This document shows positions 56,881 to 64,000 of a stretch of 64,000 nt of DNA, piece after piece (within the stretch, counting starts at the first letter, position 1; each line of letters opens with the position of its first letter). The notes below the pieces were generated by a model that was given only the letters and a program-made list of their open reading frames with translations, was not told the origin of the DNA and did not search any database. The DNA lies in the NCBI RefSeq assembly GCF_036226605.1, contig NZ_CP109000.1, forward strand, positions 6,134,501-6,198,500, in the 5' to 3' direction. The DNA comes from Streptomyces sp. NBC_00704. GTDB lineage: Bacteria > Actinomycetota > Actinomycetes > Streptomycetales > Streptomycetaceae. The position numbers and the translations under genes were made by a program.

Positions 56881-57087
56881 ATGACCGGTGAACTCACCCC
56901 CCAGGAGGCAGCCCGAGGGGCGCTGCGGGCGGGGCTCCCCCTCGAGGACGGCCGACACGAAGAAGTGGCCCTGACGGCCAACCACATCCACTCCGTGATC
57001 AGCACCTTGCGCGAGCTCGATTTCGGCGAGACCCCTCCCGCGTCCTCCTACCGAGCCGGGCAGGGGAACGCCGATGCAGCCGTTTGA
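56881..57087 (+). CDS. AtzG/GatC-like small amidase subunit
   Basis: A 68-residue helical protein (GLPLEDGRHEEVALTANHIH, SVISTLRELDFGETPPAS). Its size, its position directly before an amidase-signature gene, and its pattern (hydrophobic helix, then D-x-x-E-x-P-P-A) match AtzG/DUF4089-type partners that form a GatCA-like complex with AtzE-type hydrolases. ATG 56881 has GGAAGGAA upstream and the 3' end overlaps the amidase start by 14 bp. Family assignment is by pattern, not by close identity. Confidence 0.7.
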   Translation: MTGELTPQEAARGALRAGLPLEDGRHEEVALTANHIHSVISTLRELDFGETPPASSYRAGQGNADAAV

Positions 57088-58465
57088 GCTGTCGCTGACC
57101 GAAGCCTCCCGTGCGGTGCGCGCACGGGAGCTGTCCCCCGTCGAACTCACCGAATCGGTGCTCGCCCGTATGGCAGCCGTCGAAGGACGAGTGGGCGCCT
57201 ACGTCACCGTCGTCGCCGACGCGGCCCAGGCCGCGGCGGTCCGCGCCGAACGGGAGATCGCCGTAAGCGGACCGCGCGGGCCGCTGCACGGGATCCCCAT
57301 GGCGCTCAAGGATCTGATCGACGCGGAGGGGATGCCCACCACGGCGAGTTCGCGCGTCCGGGCAGGGCACGTGGCGGAGCGCGACAGTCGGGTGGCCGAA
57401 CGGCTCGGCGCCGCCGGGGCCGTACTCCTGGGCAAGACGCACACGCACGAGTTCGCCTACGGCCTGACCACTCCGCAGACGCACAACGCCTGGGACCACA
57501 GCCGGGTCGCGGGTGGGTCGAGCGGCGGCTCGGCGGTGGCTGTCGCCGCCGGCGGGGCGACGTTCGCCATGGGCACGGACACGGGCGGTTCCATCCGGGT
57601 CCCCGCGGCCCTGAACGGCGTGGTGGGCCTCAAGCCGACCTACGGCCTGGTCCCCCGTACGGGCGTGACCTCGCTGTCCTGGTCCCTGGACCATGTGGGC
57701 CCTCTCACCCGCACCGTCCAGGACGCCGCGCTGGTGCTGTCGGCGACCGCCGGCCACGACCCGCGCGATCCGGCGAGCGTGTCCGGCCCCACGCTGGACC
57801 GCTTCCCGGGAGGCGACCTGCGAGGACTGAAGGTCGGCGTACCGCGCAACCACTACTTCGATCGGGTCACCCCCGAGGTCGAGGAGTCCGTACGCGGCGC
57901 GATCGAGCGGCTGGCGGAGCTGGGGGCGGAGCTCGTCGACGTCGAGATCCCGATGGCGCACTACATCCGGGCCGTTCAGTGGGGGCTGATGGTTCCCGAG
58001 GCCACCGCCTACCACGAGCGGTCGCTGCGGGCCACCCCCGACCTGTACGCGGCGGACGTTCGCATCCTGCTGGAGGCCGGCGAACTCACCTCCGCCGGCG
58101 ACTACCTCCGCGCCCAGCGGGCCCGCACCATGATGCGCGACGCCTGGGCTCGCATGTTCGACGGAATCGACGTCCTCGCCGCGCCGACGGTGCCGATGAC
58201 CGCCGCCGAGGCGGGGCAGGAAGCCGTCGAGTGGGCCGATGGCACGACCGAGGCCGTGTCGGACAGCTACGTCCGCCTCTGTGCCCCCGCCAACATCACC
58301 GGCGTCCCGGCCCTCACCCTGCCGGTCGGTCACGACCACGCCGGACTGCCGATCGGAATGCAGCTGATGGCGCGCCCCTTCCACGACGCGACGGTGCTCC
58401 GTGCGGGCCGGGTCTACGAGGAGTCGGTGGCCGGCGCGGGGCGGCTCGCTCCCCTCGCCGGCTGA
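57074..58465 (+). CDS. Amidase-signature hydrolase (AtzE/GatA-like)
   Basis: A 463-residue Ser-cisSer-Lys amidase. The catalytic Lys is in GIPMALKDLID near residue 79, the cis-Ser in RVAGGSSGGSAVAVAAG near 154, and the nucleophilic Ser in GTDTGGSIRVPAALNG near 178. With its small partner it would hydrolyse an amide such as a biuret, allophanate-like or other carboxamide. True GatA is unlikely because no gatB or gatC accompanies it. The tetR-type gene 143 bp downstream probably controls the pair. Confidence 0.9.
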   Translation: MQPFELSLTEASRAVRARELSPVELTESVLARMAAVEGRVGAYVTVVADAAQAAAVRAEREIAVSGPRGPLHGIPMALKDLIDAEGMPTTASSRVRAGHVAERDSRVAERLGAAGAVLLGKTHTHEFAYGLTTPQTHNAWDHSRVAGGSSGGSAVAVAAGGATFAMGTDTGGSIRVPAALNGVVGLKPTYGLVPRTGVTSLSWSLDHVGPLTRTVQDAALVLSATAGHDPRDPASVSGPTLDRFPGGDLRGLKVGVPRNHYFDRVTPEVEESVRGAIERLAELGAELVDVEIPMAHYIRAVQWGLMVPEATAYHERSLRATPDLYAADVRILLEAGELTSAGDYLRAQRARTMMRDAWARMFDGIDVLAAPTVPMTAAEAGQEAVEWADGTTEAVSDSYVRLCAPANITGVPALTLPVGHDHAGLPIGMQLMARPFHDATVLRAGRVYEESVAGAGRLAPLAG

Positions 58466-58595
58466 GGGAAGGCGGACGTTCCAGCCCGGCATGCGGTTGC
58501 GTCGCCGCAGGGGCGTCCACCGTGCTCGGCTGCCCGGATGCGCAGCCCTGCCGGTCGCCGACGCCGGCCATCGGCTAGAAGCAACAAATTCGCAT

Positions 58596-58608
58596 TAAGG
58601 TGGATCGC
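58596..58608 (+). promoter_or_regulatory. Leaderless-type promoter of the second TetR gene
   Basis: TAAGGT (58596-58601) lies seven bases before ATG 58609, within the AAATTCGCATTAAGG operator-like sequence. Confidence 0.55.
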
Positions 58609-59235
58609 ATGAGTCCCAGGCCCATGGTCCGCCCCGGCGGGCGCAGCGCGCGCGTACAGGAGTCCGTCCATGCGGCGGTACGTGAGCTCGTAGGGGAGGT
58701 GGGCCGCGACGCGCTCACCGTCCCGATGGTGGCCACTCGGGCGGGCGTGACCCCCTCCACGATCTACCGTCGTTGGGGCGACCTGCAGGAACTCCTGTCC
58801 GACGTGGCCGTCGAACGACTGCGCCCGGAAACGGATCCGGCCGATCTCGGAAGCCTGCGGGCCGATCTCGACGCGTGGGCGGAACAGTTCCTCGACGAGA
58901 TGGCCTCGCCGCCCGGGCGCGCCTACATCCGGGACGCCCTGCTCGGCGACCCCGACGGCGCCAATGCCGGTCAGTGTTCGGCGTATGCCGCAGAGCAGCT
59001 CGACGTCGTGGTGGCCCGTGCGGTGCAGCGGGGGGAGCCGGTGCCCGAGACGGAACTGCTGATCGACCGTGTCGTGGCGCCGATCATGTACCGCATCCTC
59101 TTCCGCCCTGGCCGACTGGACGCCGCATACGCGCGTGAGCTCGTGACGAACGCCGTGTACGTCCTCCAGGTCGAGGCCGGCGCTCGCCCCACCCAGGCCG
59201 CCGCCGCGCGGCGCTCGAAGAAACCCGACAGCTGA
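58609..59235 (+). CDS. TetR family transcriptional regulator
   Basis: 208 residues. The helix-turn-helix is VPMVATRAGVTPSTIYRRWG near 45-65, and the C-terminal TetR_C domain has ILFRPGRLDAAYARELVTNA. The ATG is set by a -10 element seven bases upstream; the operator-like sequence over that promoter is shared with the amidase promoter, so autoregulation and control of the AtzG/amidase pair are likely. Confidence 0.9.
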   Translation: MSPRPMVRPGGRSARVQESVHAAVRELVGEVGRDALTVPMVATRAGVTPSTIYRRWGDLQELLSDVAVERLRPETDPADLGSLRADLDAWAEQFLDEMASPPGRAYIRDALLGDPDGANAGQCSAYAAEQLDVVVARAVQRGEPVPETELLIDRVVAPIMYRILFRPGRLDAAYARELVTNAVYVLQVEAGARPTQAAAARRSKKPDS

Positions 59236-59244
59236 CCACTTCGC

Positions 59245-59430
59245 TCATCGGGCGGTCCGGCCACTGGGCAGCGAAGGCCAAGTGGCTGGCTCGGTCCATG
59301 CGGGGAGAGCCCCGATCAGCGGCGGGCCGCGGACGCAGCCGCGGTGGCCGATCGAAGTGATCATCCCGATCCGGGCGGCCGCGTGGTCGGGATCGTCCGA
59401 GCCGGCGTTCAGGCTGAGAGGAGCCGAAGT
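59245..59430 (-). pseudogene. Probable remnant of an MFS transporter gene (3' end)
   Basis: A minus-strand frame reads AAARIGMITSIGHRGCVRGP, then PLIGALPAWTEPATWPSLPS. This resembles the final helices of MFS exporters (usual pattern RIGMVTSxGYLGxLxGPPLIG), but the helices are interrupted by charged residues and there is no upstream body. Best read as a decayed fragment. Confidence 0.4.
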
Positions 59431-59543
59431 GCTCCACCAGGCGGTCGGTGATCGCGCCGGGCAGCCTCGCGCACTAGCACAAAGCACATTGAGTAAGGAA
59501 CGAATGTTCTTGTCGTGTCGCCCGGCCGTGGGCGGACGACGGA

Positions 59544-60311
59544 TCAGGCGGCGGTGAAGCCGCCGTCCGCGGGGAGTACGGCGCCCGTGACGAAGGCGGA
59601 CCGCGGGGAGACCAGGAAGCACAGGACTTCCGCGATCTCGCGGGGCTGCGCCACCCTGCCCAGGGGGTGGACGTCCGCGAAGGACGCGAGATGGGCACGG
59701 CTGTCGGGGCGGAAGGTGTCGAGGAAGTCGGTCTCGACAACGCCTGCGGCGACGAGGTTCGCGCGGATGCCCAGGGGGCCGCCCTCCAGTGCCAGCACCT
59801 TGGTCAGCTGGGCGAGAGCCCCCTTCGATGCGCTGTAGGCGACTCCTTCGGGCAGGCCGACCGTGGACGCGTACGAACCGGTACTGACGATGGCGCCGCC
59901 GCCCCGCTCCTCCATGGCCCGGAAGGCCTCGCGGGCGAAGAGGAAGGCACCGCGGGCGTTGACGTCCATCACCATGTCCCAGTCCCGTGCGGTGGTGTGC
60001 GTGACGGGCTTGTTCAGGGTGCGTCCGGCGTTGTTGACCAGGATGTCCAGTCCGCCGAAGGCTTCGACGGCGGCACCCACCGCGCGGGCGGCGGTTTCTT
60101 CCGCGGTGACGTCGCCGGTCACGGTCACGATCCCGGGCAACTCCTCCGAGAGCACGGCGAGTTCGGGACGTGTGTCGAGGGCGACGACGTGTGCGCCGCG
60201 GGTGTGGAGGAGGGATGCGGTCTCCTTGCCGATACCGCGCGCGGCGCCGGTGACGAGGGCCGTCTTCCCGGCGAACTCGGCGGCCTCGGCGGACGGGGTC
60301 GTGGATATCAT
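59544..60311 (-). CDS. SDR family oxidoreductase
   Basis: A 255-residue short-chain dehydrogenase. The cofactor motif is TGAARGIG near 22, then NNAG near 97, the catalytic Ser in VSTGSYAS and Tyr/Lys in YSASKGA near 162, and the FabG-like ending GAVLPADGG. Asp in VALDTRP suggests NAD preference. ATG 60311 has GGGGAG upstream. It lies 80 bp downstream of the MFS gene on the same strand and is probably co-transcribed. Confidence 0.9.
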   Translation of the reverse strand: MISTTPSAEAAEFAGKTALVTGAARGIGKETASLLHTRGAHVVALDTRPELAVLSEELPGIVTVTGDVTAEETAARAVGAAVEAFGGLDILVNNAGRTLNKPVTHTTARDWDMVMDVNARGAFLFAREAFRAMEERGGGAIVSTGSYASTVGLPEGVAYSASKGALAQLTKVLALEGGPLGIRANLVAAGVVETDFLDTFRPDSRAHLASFADVHPLGRVAQPREIAEVLCFLVSPRSAFVTGAVLPADGGFTAA

Positions 60312-60391
60312 TCGGGTGCTCCCCGGTGGGGTCGGGTTGGGGTGTCCGTACGCGGTCACGGACGGCTTCGTGGCCGAAAGAGGGGCCGTCA

Positions 60392-61828
60392 TCAGTGGTC
60401 CCGGCTGTCGGGCCGGTGCCGGATGAGGAGCGCGGCGCCCAGGCCGACGAGCACGGTGGCGACGATGACGCCGGTACCGAGGCCGTAGCCCGCCAGAGGG
60501 TCACCCCGGTTCGTCCCCTGTCCGGCTTCGACGACCGCGGTGACGACGGCGAGGACGACGGCACCGCCGATCTGCATGAAGGTGTTGAGCAGGGCTCCCG
60601 CCAGCCCCTGGTCTCGGTCCGGCACCCCGGTCACGGCGCTCATGTTCAGCGCGGGAAAGGTCGCCGCGGTGCCGATCCCGTTGACGACCATGACGGGCAG
60701 GACCACGGTGAGGAAGGAGCTGTGGGGGCCGATCCGGAAGAACAGCACGTAGGACAGCGCGAGGAGCAGCATCCCGGCGGCGATCATCCTGTGCGTTCCG
60801 AACCGGGCGGCGAGCCGCCCCGCGAACGGCGCCAGCGCGCCGTTGGCGAGGCCCAGCGGGACGAAGGCGCCGGCGGTCTGCAACGGCGACCAGTCCAGCA
60901 CCTTCTGCAGGTAGAGCGTGGCGAGGAACGCGAACGAGGTGTAGGCGCCCCACATGGCGAAGATCGTCAGGTTGGCGCCGGCGGTCGTGCGCCGGGTGAG
61001 GAAGGACAGCGGGACCAAGGGCCTGCGTGTGCGGGACTCGACCCGCACGAACAGGACGAGCAGGCCGGCCGCGGCGAAGAGGAGGACGAGGGTGCGGGCG
61101 GACAGCCGGCCGTGCGACGGAGCCTGGGTGAGGGCGTAGACCAGGAGCGCCAGGGCTCCGGTGGCCGTCAGTGCGCCAGGAACGTCCATCTTCTCGCGGA
61201 CGCCGCGCCGGGGGTCCGCCGGGAGCAGGCGCCGCCCCGCGAGGAGCGCGCCCACAGCGATGGGCACGGGGAGCGCGAAGACCAGTCGCCACGACAGTTC
61301 GGTGAGCACGCCGCCGAGAACGAGTCCGCCGATGAAGCCGCAGGCGCCGGCGGTGGCGTACCAGCCGAGGGCACGGCCGCGCCGCGGACCCTCCGGCCAG
61401 TTGGTGGTGATCAGAGAAAGAGCCGCCGGGGCCAGGAAGCCCGCGGCGACGCCCTTCACCAGCCGCGCCGCGACCAGCAGGCCACCGGTCGGAGCGAGTG
61501 CTCCCAGCACACTCACCACGCCGAAGACGGCGACCGCGGTCAGGAACGCGCGTCGCCGGCCGAACAGATCGGCGACCCGGCCGCCCAGGAGGAGGAACCC
61601 GCCGTAGCCGAGGGCGTAGGCGGACACCACCCACTGGAGGGAGCCCGAAGTCATGCCGAGGTCGCGCTGGATCGCGGGCAGGGCCACGCCCACGTCGGAC
61701 AGGTCTATGGCGTCCATGAAATGAGCCGCGCACAGCACCAGCAGGGCCAGGGTGCCGGGTGGCGGGGAGACCTCCGTGACGGCCCCGGTTCCGCCGGCGC
61801 CCGTGGCGATCTCGTCGGTCTGTTTCAT
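60392..61828 (-). CDS. MFS drug/proton antiporter (DHA2, EmrB/QacA type)
   Basis: A 478-residue transporter with about 14 membrane helices. Landmarks are FMDAIDLSDVGVALPAIQRD in helix 1, loop 2-3 GGRVADLFGRRRAF, and the helix-5 antiporter-like GFIGGLVLGGVLTELSWRLV. It exports an unidentified compound. It forms a minus-strand run with the downstream SDR and the upstream Atu4866-domain gene, divergent from an XRE-type regulator. Confidence 0.9.
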   Translation of the reverse strand: MKQTDEIATGAGGTGAVTEVSPPPGTLALLVLCAAHFMDAIDLSDVGVALPAIQRDLGMTSGSLQWVVSAYALGYGGFLLLGGRVADLFGRRRAFLTAVAVFGVVSVLGALAPTGGLLVAARLVKGVAAGFLAPAALSLITTNWPEGPRRGRALGWYATAGACGFIGGLVLGGVLTELSWRLVFALPVPIAVGALLAGRRLLPADPRRGVREKMDVPGALTATGALALLVYALTQAPSHGRLSARTLVLLFAAAGLLVLFVRVESRTRRPLVPLSFLTRRTTAGANLTIFAMWGAYTSFAFLATLYLQKVLDWSPLQTAGAFVPLGLANGALAPFAGRLAARFGTHRMIAAGMLLLALSYVLFFRIGPHSSFLTVVLPVMVVNGIGTAATFPALNMSAVTGVPDRDQGLAGALLNTFMQIGGAVVLAVVTAVVEAGQGTNRGDPLAGYGLGTGVIVATVLVGLGAALLIRHRPDSRDH

Positions 61829-61928
61829 TGCTCTGCCTTCCTCCGGTGACGGGGCGGCGGCCAGGGGCCCCCGCCGCGGCGGACTCCGTGTCCGTGATGG
61901 TGAGAGACGAGGACGCTGCCGCGCCTTC

Positions 61929-62216
61929 TCATGAGGGCTTCTCCGTCCGGTCCTCGCGGTAGAGCACGAGGTGTTCGTGGTGGAGCACGCCGTCCCGGAT
62001 GTCGCCCGTGGCGGTGAAGCCGGTGTCGTCGACGTAGTCGAGGTGGTCGCCGGTCACCGTGTACCGGCCGGTGTACGCGCTGCGCCGGTCTCCGCGGGCC
62101 TCGTCGTAGCGCCCGTCCGGCAACAGCTCCTGACGGATGTGACCGTCCGCGGTCACCCACATGCCGACCACGTCGGCATGCCCGAAATCGCGGCCGCTCC
62201 GCGCGTCGCCTGTCAT
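61929..62216 (-). CDS. Atu4866 domain-containing protein
   Basis: A 95-residue small beta-rich protein: VVGMWVTADGHIRQELLPDG, RYDEARG, YTGRYTVTGDHLDYVDDTGF, TATGDIRDGVLHHEH. The pattern is that of the Atu4866 family (ligand-binding-like beta sandwich, function unknown), often next to SDR genes. ATG 62216 has GAGGAAGG upstream; GTG 62219 is the alternative. First gene of the minus-strand run facing the XRE regulator. Confidence 0.82.
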   Translation of the reverse strand: MTGDARSGRDFGHADVVGMWVTADGHIRQELLPDGRYDEARGDRRSAYTGRYTVTGDHLDYVDDTGFTATGDIRDGVLHHEHLVLYREDRTEKPS

Positions 62217-62340
62217 CACATGGCCTTCCTCGGTGGGTGCGGGTGTCTTGCCCGACCGAGTCTGCGCAGGTCATCGTGGGTGTACCAGGGTGCTCTCCGC
62301 CTGGGTGCGGCACACCCAGGCAGAGAGCGGATCCACTGCC

Positions 62341-62353
62341 TAGCCTGGAGGCC
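62341..62353 (+). promoter_or_regulatory. Leaderless-type promoter of the XRE regulator
   Basis: TAGCCT (62341-62346) is followed by seven bases and ATG 62354. Confidence 0.6.
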
Positions 62354-63205
62354 ATGGACGACAACCATCTCGGGGACTTCCTCCGCGCGCGCCGTGCCCA
62401 CCTGCGGCCACAGGACGTCAACATGGCGAGTCACGGCGTACGCAGGGTCACCGGACTGCGCCGCGAGGAGGTCGCCGTCCTGGCCGGCGTGAACGCCGAC
62501 TACTACACCCGGCTGGAGCAGGGCCGCGAGCGTCATCCCTCGCCACAGGTGCTGGACGCGCTCAGCCGTGCCCTCCTGCTCGACGGGGACGCCCGCGGCC
62601 ACCTGCGCCGCCTGGCTGGAGTGTCACCGGACGGCCAGGGCTCCCTCCACACCACCGAGCACGTCAGTCCCGCACTGCGTCAGCTGATGGACGGCTACCC
62701 GCACACCCCGGCGTTCGTGATGAGCCGCACCCTCGACCTCCTGGCCGCCAACGCTCTGGCCGACGCGCTCTACGCCCCCTTCACCCCCGCGGACAACCTG
62801 GCCCGCATGACCTTCCTCGACCCAGCCGGACGGGAGTTCTACCGAGACTGGGAGCGGGCCGCCCAGGCCGCCGTCGCCAACCTGCGCCAGGCGAGCGGCT
62901 TCGACCCCGAGCACCCGCGTCTGCGAGACCTGGTGGGCACACTGACCGAACACAGTGCCGCATTCCGGCGGCTGTGGGCGCAGCACACCGTGCGCGGAAA
63001 GACGCAGGACGCCAAGCAGCTTCTCCACCCGGATGTCGGTCCTCTCGCCCTCACCTACCAGTCCTTCGACGTCCGGGACGCCCCGGGCCAGCAACTCGTC
63101 ATCTATCACGCCGAACCGGGCAGCCCCTCGGCGCAGGCCCTGGCCCTTCTCGGCTTCCTGTACGCCGACGGCAGGCGGAACCCGTCCCGTTCCGCCGGAC
63201 AGTGA
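62354..63205 (+). CDS. XRE-family regulator with MmyB-like ligand domain
   Basis: 283 residues. The N-terminal helix-turn-helix (LRREEVAVLAGVNADYYTRL, EQGRERHPSPQVL) is followed by an MmyB-type PAS-like domain from about 110 (PAFVMSRTLDLLAANALADA, LWAQHTVRGKTQDAKQLLHP). Such regulators are abundant in Streptomyces and usually control a divergent oxidoreductase or exporter; here the Atu4866/MFS/SDR run is the obvious target. Confidence 0.92.
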   Translation: MDDNHLGDFLRARRAHLRPQDVNMASHGVRRVTGLRREEVAVLAGVNADYYTRLEQGRERHPSPQVLDALSRALLLDGDARGHLRRLAGVSPDGQGSLHTTEHVSPALRQLMDGYPHTPAFVMSRTLDLLAANALADALYAPFTPADNLARMTFLDPAGREFYRDWERAAQAAVANLRQASGFDPEHPRLRDLVGTLTEHSAAFRRLWAQHTVRGKTQDAKQLLHPDVGPLALTYQSFDVRDAPGQQLVIYHAEPGSPSAQALALLGFLYADGRRNPSRSAGQ

Positions 63206-63384
63206 GGCCCGTGGCGCGCCCCCGAGCAGGAGGGTCCGTGCTGGCGGGTGTCTTCGGTCGGGTGGGTGGCGCCCGGGACTGTCGAACGAGTGGCTCTGGC
63301 CCGTAGTCCGTGGTGACGCAAGTAGCGAGATTCTGGCTGGCGTCGCCCTCGCCTTCTGCTTGAGGGCGACGCACAGGAGGGGCT

Positions 63385-64000
63385 TCAGACGACCAGAACC
63401 CGGCGTCCGCGTGTGTGACCGGCCTGGCTGTCGATGTGCGCCGCCGCGGCCTCGGCGAGCGTGTACGACTTCTCGACCGGGATGTGGAGCTTTCCCCGCG
63501 AGATGAGGCCGACGGCCTCGGCGAGCGCTTCCGGCACGCTCCCCGCCACGCCGGAGAACCGGACACCGAACTGCGGCGCGTCGAGATCGGCGATGGAGAC
63601 CACCTTGTGCGCATCCCCGGTCAGCTCGACGAGCTCGGGGATCACGCCCGAGCCGGCCAGGTCGAGAGCCGCGTCGACAGGGCCGAGGTCCCGCACCCGC
63701 CCGACCCAGCCCTCGCCGTACGTCGTGGCGACGGCACCCAGGCTCCGCAGGTAGTCCTGGTTCGCGGCCCCAGCCGTGCCGATGACCGTGATGCCGCGGT
63801 CACGGGCGATCTGCAGGACCGCCGATCCGACTCCTCCGGACGCACCGCTGACCAGGAGTGTCTGCCCGGACTGCACACCGGCCTCGCGGATGACGCGCAA
63901 CGCGGTCTCCACCACGGAGGGATACCCGGCCGCCTCTTCGAACGTCAGCGCCTCGGGCATACGGGCCCAGGCCGACAGCACGGCGAACTCGGCATACGTG
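63385..64000 (-). CDS. Zinc-independent quinone oxidoreductase/MDR-type dehydrogenase (5' end outside window)
   Basis: At least 205 residues; the frame runs off the right edge (TYAEFAVLSAWARMPEALTF). It has the MDR Rossmann motif LLVSGASGGVGSAVLQIARD, the nucleotide region VIGTAGAANQDYLRSLGA, and the C-terminal pattern KLHIPVEKSYTLAEAAAAHI ending RGRRVLVV. This is an NADP-dependent quinone or enoyl reductase type without zinc ligands in the visible part. Confidence 0.9.
   Translation of the reverse strand, partial: TYAEFAVLSAWARMPEALTFEEAAGYPSVVETALRVIREAGVQSGQTLLVSGASGGVGSAVLQIARDRGITVIGTAGAANQDYLRSLGAVATTYGEGWVGRVRDLGPVDAALDLAGSGVIPELVELTGDAHKVVSIADLDAPQFGVRFSGVAGSVPEALAEAVGLISRGKLHIPVEKSYTLAEAAAAHIDSQAGHTRGRRVLVV

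Noticed and set aside
52929..64000. Genomic island with integrase and att sites
   Set aside because: No integrase, transposase or tRNA gene is present; only decayed genes and one short repeated 15-mer hint at mobility.

Overview
The window is high-GC DNA (roughly 70% G+C) with GTG and ATG starts, ATGA/GTGA gene overlaps, many leaderless-type promoters and a gene set typical of a Streptomyces chromosome: sepH, cutRS, parC, a reversed-domain protein acetyltransferase, DUF4193, DUF3093, DUF3710 and DUF3159 genes. I read it as the core region that holds sepH, hemH, cutRS and dut in Streptomyces, running at its right end into a more variable block. No rRNA, tRNA, CRISPR array, insertion sequence or biosynthetic cluster was found.

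Left part (1-14 kb): the end of a NarL-type sensor kinase and its regulator, then a DUF485/cation-acetate symporter pair. Next is an SsuABC-like ABC transporter (ATPase, permease, lipoprotein), with two paralogous CitB-family response regulators on either side. Only the second regulator has a CitA/DcuS-type kinase. A sucrase/ferredoxin-like gene behind an iron-box-like site, a citrate synthase with an N-terminal DNA-binding domain, and a CobW-type metallochaperone follow.

Middle part (14-40 kb): parC; a catalytic plus non-catalytic M16 peptidase pair; an M23 peptidase behind a ydaO-type (c-di-AMP) riboswitch; a GntR regulator; HPr; the Pat acetyltransferase; thymidine kinase; sepH; a FAD-dependent sugar-lactone oxidase and an MFS exporter; ferrochelatase; an inositol monophosphatase; and the cell-envelope two-component system cutRS.

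Conserved actinobacterial part (39-52.5 kb): DUF4193, DUF3093, thioesterase, dut, DUF3710, an alginate-lyase-like secreted protein, an atypical response regulator, an OB-fold protein, DUF3159, two TrkA proteins, a KimA-like potassium transporter and a TRAM-domain RNA methyltransferase. From memory, much of this order is shared with the M. tuberculosis dut/ceoBC/suhB neighbourhood. The potassium genes include a 31-residue membrane peptide gene.

Right part (52.5-64 kb): a patchwork of glyoxalase-fold proteins, TetR and XRE regulators, a metallo-hydrolase, an AtzG/AtzE-like amidase pair, an SDR, an MFS exporter and a quinone oxidoreductase cut by the window end. At least three decayed gene fragments lie between them, which suggests a region of gain and loss.

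The most unusual features are several unrelated short tandem-repeat arrays (periods 13, 15, 15, 18, 20 and 20 bp) in gene-free or marginal DNA. Others are a 19-bp inverted repeat with a promoter in its loop, a response regulator with an acidic insertion and a lost conserved lysine, and the compact K+ module.
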